Shown here: positions 1-3,706 of the stretch, one piece after another | Layout of the letters: the number at the start of each line of letters is the position of its first letter | Numbering within the stretch: the stretch's first letter is position 1 | NCBI GenBank assembly: GCA_043802345.1 | Contig: JAZDLC010000358.1 | Location: 1-6,516 of the forward strand | Reading direction: 5' to 3' | Origin: JAZDLC01 sp043802345 | GTDB taxonomy: Bacteria > Planctomycetota > B15-G4 > JADJEK01 | Length of the DNA: 6,516 nt | Program-made: the position numbers and the translations under genes | Notes under the pieces: model-generated | Seen by the model: the letters and a program-made list of their open reading frames with translations, nothing else | What the model was told of the DNA's origin: nothing | Databases searched by the model: none

Positions 1-485
1 ATGAAGCCCATGTCGAGCATCCGGTCAGCCTCGTCCAGGACCAGCACCTCGATCTTGTCCAGCTTCGGCAGGCCGTGCCAGAGGTGGTCCAGGAGGCGCC
101 CTGGGGTGGCGGTGACCACGTCGGCTCCTCCCTTGAGCGCCGTGACCTGCGGCAGCACCGGCGCTCCGCCGTAGACGACGCAGCCTGACAGGCTGCTGTG
201 ATACGCGAGGCCCATCCGGGCCTCGTCGATCTGGATGGCCAGCTCCCGCGTGGGCGCGAGGATCAGACAGCGCGTCACCTGGGCGGGGCCTTCGATCAGG
301 CGATTCAGAATCGGCAACATGAAGGCGGCGGTCTTGCCGGTGCCGGTCTGGGCTACCCCGATGACATCCTGCCCTTCCATGATGGGGGGGATGGTCTGCT
401 GCTGAATGGGTGTTGGCTCACTGTACCCCATGTCCTTGAGCCCGAGCAACAAGGAGGGGTGGAGGTGGAATTGGTCGAAACTCAA
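1..485 (-). CDS. DEAD-box ATP-dependent RNA helicase, RhlE-like (5' part, runs off left edge)
   Basis: This is the N-terminal RecA-like domain of a DEAD-box RNA helicase, which unwinds short RNA duplexes using ATP in the cytoplasm (RNA decay, ribosome assembly or cold adaptation in this family). Read on the minus strand, the motifs appear in order: an SFDQF start and Q motif (GYSEPTPIQQQ), motif I (AQTGTGKT), Ia (PTRELA), Ib (TPGR) and II (VLDEADRMLDMGF). The SAT motif and helicase C-domain lie beyond base 1. I chose the TTG at 485-483 because it places SFDQF at the extreme N-terminus, as in RhlE proteins, and an AGGA lies 7 bases upstream. An in-frame ATG at 611-609 with AAGGA 6 bases upstream would add 42 residues with weaker G/C third-position bias; I cannot exclude it. 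The family call is very secure; the RhlE subgroup is likely, not proven. Confidence 0.93.
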   Translation of the reverse strand, partial: MSFDQFHLHPSLLLGLKDMGYSEPTPIQQQTIPPIMEGQDVIGVAQTGTGKTAAFMLPILNRLIEGPAQVTRCLILAPTRELAIQIDEARMGLAYHSSLSGCVVYGGAPVLPQVTALKGGADVVTATPGRLLDHLWHGLPKLDKIEVLVLDEADRMLDMGF

Positions 486-552
486 GGAGAAGTCCTGTTC
501 AGGTTGGTCATTCCAGTGTCGTGCCGTCCAGCCGAAGACCGAGAGGATCTGA

Positions 553-645
553 TCATGGAATGAGTGTTGGTTTCCGTAGGAGAACGGCTTCGAGGAAGCC
601 GCGACGGTCATCGACGTTCCTTGGTCGAGCCGGTCTGGAAGTCAT
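553..645 (-). other. Possible 30-codon upstream ORF in the helicase leader
   Basis: An ATG at 645-643 opens a 30-codon frame ending in TGA at 555-553, 68 bases before the helicase TTG. GGAGG lies 9 bases upstream of this ATG. The same GGAGG sits 4 bases before another ATG (650-648) that is followed by one codon and a stop. The peptide, starting MTSRPARPRNVDD, resembles nothing I recognise and has no hydrophobic segment. It could be a regulatory leader peptide or chance; it also overlaps the alternative N-terminal extension of the helicase in another frame. I give it low confidence. Confidence 0.2.
585..601 (-). promoter_or_regulatory. 7-bp hairpin in the helicase leader
   Basis: CGGCTTC (585-591) and GAAGCCG (595-601) form a perfect 7-bp inverted repeat with a 3-base loop. 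If the helicase starts at TTG 485, this hairpin lies about 100 bases upstream in the transcript leader. If it starts at ATG 611, it lies within the first codons. No U-run follows on the minus strand, so it is not an intrinsic terminator. A role in leader structure is inference. Confidence 0.35.
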
Positions 646-722
646 CGCATCGAGCCTCCACATGAGGCCCCACGCTGGGATCCCGGGGATTCACCTTACT
701 TCACGATTCGACTTTTGAACAG

Positions 723-760
723 GAGGGAACTCTTCATGTCCTTCTATGGCGAGTTCCCTC
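723..760 (-). repeat. 10-bp inverted repeat spanning the lipoprotein stop codon
   Basis: GAGGGAACTC (723-732) and GAGTTCCCTC (751-760) are perfect inverted copies separated by 18 bases. The right arm encodes the end of the lipoprotein, and its TAG stop (746-744) lies in the loop. In the minus-strand transcript this gives a stable stem with a long loop, but it is followed by CTGTTCAAAAG and not a U-tract. It is therefore not a textbook intrinsic terminator. It may be an mRNA-end stabiliser or a weak terminator. Confidence 0.5.
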
Positions 761-1151
761 GGGGCGCCAGGCTGGCGGCCAGGCTGGCAACCAGCTCCTT
801 GCGGCGCTGCTCGTGCTCCCCGTTCGGGATCCACTTCTCGCCATCATGGACCTCGCGGGGCACGGTCACGGCCACGCCGAGGGGGCTGGTCCGTTTCAGC
901 CGCACGAGCGCCTGGAAGCGGGTGGAAAGGAGGTTATTCTCGTGAAGCCAGTGGGTGCTGATCATCTGGAGATCAGGATCAAAGCCGGCCACCTCATACC
1001 CCAGCCTGGCCAGGACCGCCGATGTCCGAGCCTCGACTTCCGCCACGCTGAAGTCCGGTCCGGCCGGGATGTACCAGACCGGAAGCGCGGCCTGCTGGCA
1101 CCCCGCCGCCACGAGAATCGAGAATACCAGCAGAGAAACGAGCCGCCTCAT
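744..1151 (-). CDS. Small secreted lipoprotein of unknown function
   Basis: The 135-residue product begins with a lipoprotein signal peptide: MRR, a hydrophobic stretch (residues 4-16) and a lipobox-like ILVAAGC with Cys18 as the predicted lipidated residue. Residue +2 is Gln, which by the enterobacterial rule would favour outer-membrane sorting; that is only a guess here. The mature part (residues 19-135) is soluble, with a probable helix at about 36-50 (SVAEVEARTSAVLARLGYEV), then beta-like segments (LVRLKRTSPLGVAVTVPREV) and a basic helix near the end. I do not recognise a family. The start is chosen by a strong AAGGAGG (1156-1162) four bases before ATG 1151; the frame stays open upstream to 1331, but that part looks like antisense of the neighbour. 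It lies upstream of the helicase on the same strand and is transcribed divergently from the next gene. Confidence 0.8.
   Translation of the reverse strand: MRRLVSLLVFSILVAAGCQQAALPVWYIPAGPDFSVAEVEARTSAVLARLGYEVAGFDPDLQMISTHWLHENNLLSTRFQALVRLKRTSPLGVAVTVPREVHDGEKWIPNGEHEQRRKELVASLAASLAPRGNSP
766..789. repeat. Two tandem 12-bp units in the 3' end of the lipoprotein gene
   Basis: GCCAGGCTGGCG (766-777) is followed directly by GCCAGGCTGGCA (778-789), matching at 11 of 12 positions. In the minus-strand frame the pair encodes the alanine/serine/leucine run ASLAASLA. Each unit is itself a short inverted repeat (GCCAG/CTGGC). It is a small in-frame duplication with no sign of mobility. Confidence 0.5.
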
Positions 1152-1170
1152 GCTGCCTCCTTGCCGCGCG

Positions 1171-1179
1171 AGCATAGCA
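1171..1179 (-). promoter_or_regulatory. Candidate extended -10 element for the lipoprotein gene
   Basis: Read on the minus strand, TGCTATGCT matches an extended -10 (TGn then TATGCT against TATAAT). Transcription would begin near 1164, giving a leader of about 13 bases that holds the AAGGAGG. No good -35 sits at 16-18 bases. A perfect TTGACA is present on this strand at 1208-1203, but its spacer would be 26 bases, too long for ordinary sigma-70 use. The call is weak. Confidence 0.28.
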
Positions 1180-1192
1180 AATCCCGCTTTTT

Positions 1193-1208
1193 TTGACCGG
1201 CCTGTCAA
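1193..1208. promoter_or_regulatory. 16-bp near-palindrome in the divergent intergenic region
   Basis: TTGACCGG (1193-1200) is followed immediately by CCTGTCAA (1201-1208), an inverted repeat with one mismatched pair. It sits in the 121-base region between the divergent lipoprotein and CxxC membrane-protein genes, next to a run of seven T (1188-1194). Its size and position fit a dimeric repressor or activator operator. The two ends also read as -35 hexamers on opposite strands (TTGACC on plus, TTGACA on minus), although neither has a well-spaced -10. Operator function is inference. Confidence 0.35.
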
Positions 1209-1272
1209 GGGGGGCGCGGCCGATTCCCGATGGAGCGTGTCGCGGCCGGTATCCCCGGCGCAGGAGCCAAGG

Positions 1273-1866
1273 ATGCGGACCCGATACGCTGAATGCGAGT
1301 CGTGTGGCAGCGAATTCCCGGTGCCGCACATGCGACGCCTGGTCTGGGCCAGGGTCTGTCTGCCGTGCGAGCGGAAGCTGAACGGCCTCCTCGAGCCGGG
1401 GGTCCGTCGAGTCAGCGTCGCGCCGCGGGCCGACGCACCGTCGGAGTTCGAGGCGGAGGAGCCTGGCAGCGATTGGCCCGCCTATCTGTGGCGGCTCCTT
1501 TTGCCCTTCCTTCTCTACCTGACGATCGGGCTCGTCTGCCGGTTCGGCGGTCACACCATGGCCTCCCTGGCCGCCGGCGCGCTCTGCGCCGATCTCCTGA
1601 CTTGGAGCATCTTCAGCCTGATCCGCGCGCCGTTCGAGGGGGTGCGCTTCCTAGTCGACCTGATGGTCCGGGTGGCCGCGCTGATTCTGATCCAGGGCCC
1701 TGGAATTCCGTGGCTCTCCACCGCCTCCAACCTCGACCTCGGAGCGGTCAGCTTCTTCGTCGTCATCGCCTTGCGGGTGATCTGGTTCGCCTGCTGGTGG
1801 AACGACATGGTCGGGGATCCGGACGAGGCGGTGTTCGAGCGGCTGCTGCCACACGTGCGGGAGTAG
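1273..1866 (+). CDS. Unrecognised membrane protein with N-terminal CxxC/CxxC zinc-ribbon-like motif
   Basis: The 197-residue product has two parts. Residues 1-40 carry two CxxC pairs (Cys8/Cys11 in CESC and Cys29/Cys32 in CLPC), spaced like a small zinc ribbon or rubredoxin-like knuckle. A polar, acidic linker (about 45-70) leads to a hydrophobic region with about four predicted membrane segments near 71-90, 96-117, 125-143 and 156-175. It ends in an acidic tail (NDMVGDPDEAVFERLL). The cysteine module is probably cytoplasmic. I recognise no specific family; zinc binding and a role in membrane assembly or sensing are inference. The start is ATG 1273 with AGGAG six bases upstream. The frame is open much further upstream, but that part overlaps the divergent lipoprotein. 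It appears monocistronic: divergent on the left and followed by a terminator-like hairpin. Confidence 0.8.
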   Translation: MRTRYAECESCGSEFPVPHMRRLVWARVCLPCERKLNGLLEPGVRRVSVAPRADAPSEFEAEEPGSDWPAYLWRLLLPFLLYLTIGLVCRFGGHTMASLAAGALCADLLTWSIFSLIRAPFEGVRFLVDLMVRVAALILIQGPGIPWLSTASNLDLGAVSFFVVIALRVIWFACWWNDMVGDPDEAVFERLLPHVRE

Positions 1867-1871
1867 CAGGG

Positions 1872-1903
1872 AACAACCGATTCCGCCGGATCAGTTGTTG
1901 TTT
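1872..1903 (+). terminator. Terminator-like hairpin after the CxxC membrane-protein gene
   Basis: Five bases after the stop codon, AACAAC (1872-1877) pairs with GTTGTT (1894-1899). After one C/A mismatch, GATTC (1879-1883) pairs with GGATC (1888-1892, with one G-U pair) around a CGCC loop. The T-rich GTTGTTGTTT on the 3' side supplies a partial U-tract. It would separate this gene from enolase. The stem is interrupted and the U-tract imperfect, so confidence is moderate. Confidence 0.5.
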
Positions 1904-1907
1904 CGCG

Positions 1908-1936
1908 TTGCCTCTGCCGGTTCCGACCGCTGGAAT
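1908..1936 (+). promoter_or_regulatory. Weak candidate promoter for enolase
   Basis: TTGCCT (1908-1913) and TGGAAT (1931-1936) are spaced by 17 bases, each matching the sigma-70 consensus at four of six positions. Transcription would start near 1943, leaving a leader of about 27 bases with GGAGG (1959-1963). The position, just after the terminator-like hairpin, supports it more than the sequence match does. Confidence 0.25.
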
Positions 1937-1969
1937 CCTGCTTCGTTGTTGAACGTTCGGAGGAGACCC

Positions 1970-3298
1970 ATGCCGTATATCGAAATGATCCATGCCCGTC
2001 AGATTCTCGACTCCCGGGGGAACCCCACGGTGGAGGCCGAGGTCCTGCTCGAGGACGGTTCGCTAGGAAGGGCCGCGGTGCCATCCGGAGCCTCCACGGG
2101 CAGCCATGAAGCGGTCGAACTGCGGGACGGGGTCGCGAGTCTCTTTCTCGGAAAAGGGGTGCAGAAGGCCGTCCGCAACGTCAACGGCCCGATCTACGAG
2201 GCGTTGCTCGGCATGGACTCGAGGGATCAGGTCGAGATTGACCAGATCCTGATCGATCTGGACGGCACGCCGAACAAGCGCAAGCTGGGCGCGAACGCGA
2301 TCCTGGCCACCTCCGTGGCGGTGGCGAACGCCGCGGCCGACAGCTCGGGGCTGCCGCTCTACCGGTATCTCGGGGGGGCATCCGCCAGGGTGCTGCCGCT
2401 GCCGATGATGAACATCCTGAATGGCGGCGCGCACGCGGACAACAACGTCGACATCCAGGAGTTCATGATCCAGCCGGTGGGAGCTTCGAGCTTCGCCGAG
2501 GGTCTGCGCATGGGCGCGGAGATCTTTCACACCCTCAAGACGGTCCTGAAGAAGAAGGGGCTCAGCACGTCGGTGGGGGACGAGGGCGGCTTCGCGCCGA
2601 ACCTCTCCTCGAACGAGGAGGCGCTCGAGGTCATGATGGTCGCCGTCGAGAAGGCCGGGTTCAAGCCGGGCATTGACGTGACCTTCGCCCTCGACCCCGC
2701 CGCCAACGAGTTCTTCAAGAAGGGGAAGTACGTGATCGAGGGGCACCAGATCGGTGCGGGGGCGATGGTCGACATGTACGAGCGCTGGGTGAATGACTAC
2801 CCGATCCTGTCGATCGAGGATGGGCTCCAGGAGGACGACTTCGCCGGATGGCAGGAGCTGACGGCCCGGTTGGGCAAGAAGATCCAGCTCGTGGGAGACG
2901 ACATCTTCGTGACCAACGTCAAGCGGCTGGCGCTGGGGATCGAGAAGGGAATGGCCAATGGGATCCTGGTCAAGATCAACCAGATCGGGACCCTGACCGA
3001 GACCTTCGAGACGATGCGGATGGCGTCCACGGCCCGCTACGCCTGCGTGATCTCCCACCGTTCCGGCGAGACCGAGGACACCACCATTGCCGACCTGGCG
3101 GTGGCCACCGGCGCCGGCCAGATCAAGACCGGTTCGCTCTGCCGCACCGACCGGATCTGCAAGTACAACCAGTTGCTGCGGATCGAGGAGGAACTGGGAA
3201 CGGCGGCTACCTACGCCGGACCCGCCTTCCTGGCTGCCTGGCGTGGCGCGCCCAAGAAGGCGCAGGCGCGAAAAAAGAAGGTGGCCGCGCCCCGCTGA
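1970..3298 (+). CDS. eno: Enolase (phosphopyruvate hydratase)
   Basis: Enolase interconverts 2-phosphoglycerate and phosphoenolpyruvate in cytoplasmic glycolysis and gluconeogenesis. The 442-residue product is full length (the family is usually about 430). Expected catalytic features are all visible: the mobile loop PSGASTG (38-44), His155 in NGGAHADNN, Glu164 in DIQEF, the general acid Glu205 in GDEGGFAP, magnesium ligands Asp242 (ALDPAANEF), Glu283 (SIEDGLQEDD) and Asp310 (LVGDDIFVTN), the base Lys335 (LVKINQIG), His363 in the signature ISHRSGETEDT, and Lys386 in GAGQIKTGSL. The start is ATG 1970 with GGAGG six bases upstream, giving the usual MPYIEMIHARQILDSRGNPT. The last 14 residues form an unusual lysine/arginine-rich tail. 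An ftsB-like gene follows, a known arrangement. Confidence 0.99.
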   Translation: MPYIEMIHARQILDSRGNPTVEAEVLLEDGSLGRAAVPSGASTGSHEAVELRDGVASLFLGKGVQKAVRNVNGPIYEALLGMDSRDQVEIDQILIDLDGTPNKRKLGANAILATSVAVANAAADSSGLPLYRYLGGASARVLPLPMMNILNGGAHADNNVDIQEFMIQPVGASSFAEGLRMGAEIFHTLKTVLKKKGLSTSVGDEGGFAPNLSSNEEALEVMMVAVEKAGFKPGIDVTFALDPAANEFFKKGKYVIEGHQIGAGAMVDMYERWVNDYPILSIEDGLQEDDFAGWQELTARLGKKIQLVGDDIFVTNVKRLALGIEKGMANGILVKINQIGTLTETFETMRMASTARYACVISHRSGETEDTTIADLAVATGAGQIKTGSLCRTDRICKYNQLLRIEEELGTAATYAGPAFLAAWRGAPKKAQARKKKVAAPR

Positions 3299-3365
3299 CG
3301 GACCTACAGGCGCTTTTCGTCCTTGCATCGCGGCCGTCGCGGTGGCGAACAAGTTCTGTTCTCCT

Positions 3366-3394
3366 TTGACCTTGCATCATTCCGGAGGTTGAAT
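3366..3394 (+). promoter_or_regulatory. Candidate internal promoter for the ftsB-like/propeller pair
   Basis: TTGACC (3366-3371, five of six matches to -35) and TTGAAT (3389-3394, four of six to -10) are separated by exactly 17 bases. This predicts a start near 3401, about 25 bases before the TTG/GTG start of the ftsB-like gene and just ahead of its GGAGG (3413-3417). The -10 lacks the important A at its second position. It could let the pair be expressed independently of eno. Confidence 0.35.
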
Positions 3395-3420
3395 ACCCAC
3401 CTGATTCTGAATGGAGGTTG
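3384..3420 (+). repeat. Direct repeat GGAGGTTG in the eno/ftsB-like gap
   Basis: GGAGGTTG occurs at 3384-3391 and again at 3413-3420. The second copy supplies the ribosome binding site of the ftsB-like gene, with GGAGG 7 bases from TTG 3425 and 10 from GTG 3428. The first copy has no in-frame start at a usable distance. CCTTGCATC is likewise repeated at 3321-3329 and 3370-3378. These may be coincidental short repeats or remnants of a small duplication. Confidence 0.35.
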
Positions 3421-3427
3421 GTCCTTG

Positions 3428-3706
3428 GTGGAGATCGTCAGGAAGAACGGTCTGCTTCTCGTCGCTGTGGCGGCGATGGTGCTGCTGTTCACGACGGTGA
3501 CCCTGCCGGCCCTGGATCGGGATCGAGCACTGGCCGAGCTGGAGCGGCGGAAGGCTCTGGAGCTGGCGGCACTGCAGTTGGAATCGCGGCGCGTCCAGGA
3601 ACGGCTGCGCGCCATCGAGGAGTCTGATCCCGCCCTGATCGAGCGCGCGGTGCGCCAGACCTTCCAGCAGGGAGAGCCGATCGGCGAGGGCGGCGAGCGA
3701 CGGTGA
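3428..3706 (+). CDS. ftsB: FtsB/DivIC-like cell-division protein
   Basis: The product is a 92-residue bitopic protein: a short basic N-terminus (EIVRKN), one membrane segment (about residues 8-25), and a charged coiled coil (about 30-64, DRDRALAELERRKALELAAL onward). DPALIE (67-72) then matches the DPxxIE motif of the FtsB/DivIC family. FtsB joins FtsL and FtsQ in the divisome to activate septal peptidoglycan synthesis. It differs from typical members in that the conserved ALG-type segment after the motif is replaced by AVRQTFQQGEP and the C-terminus is short. The start is GTG 3428 or TTG 3425 (GGAGG at 3413-3417); there is no suitable ATG, and the frame upstream lacks a better site. Its position after eno supports the call. 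Its TGA overlaps the next gene's GTG start. Confidence 0.75.
   Translation: MEIVRKNGLLLVAVAAMVLLFTTVTLPALDRDRALAELERRKALELAALQLESRRVQERLRAIEESDPALIERAVRQTFQQGEPIGEGGERR

Noticed and set aside
198..563. A 121-codon plus-strand frame opposite the helicase
   Set aside because: It is antisense to the helicase region holding the Q motif and motifs I, Ia and Ib, and has no recognisable features.
697..738. A 13-codon frame beginning MKSSLLFKSRIVK between the lipoprotein and the helicase on the minus strand
   Set aside because: Its AAGGA is only one base from the ATG, too close for translation, and the frame overlaps the arm of the inverted repeat.
1188..1194. Run of seven T as the U-tract of a plus-strand terminator
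   Set aside because: No stem precedes it and no plus-strand gene ends there. It lies in the divergent promoter region.
1152..1331. A 60-codon N-terminal extension of the lipoprotein, and likewise the upstream extension (955-1272) of the CxxC membrane protein
   Set aside because: Each extension overlaps the other gene. The internal ATGs at 1151 and 1273 have strong ribosome binding sites, and the lipoprotein signal peptide starts exactly at 1151.
1951..1958. Palindrome GAACGTTC before the enolase ribosome binding site as a LexA-type box
   Set aside because: It lacks the internal spacer of Gram-positive LexA boxes, and an 8-base palindrome is common by chance; enolase is not an expected SOS gene.
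2063..3352. A 429-codon open frame on the minus strand opposite enolase
   Set aside because: Enolase is certain on the plus strand with every catalytic residue. The antisense frame shows no domain or signal and begins without a convincing ribosome binding site.
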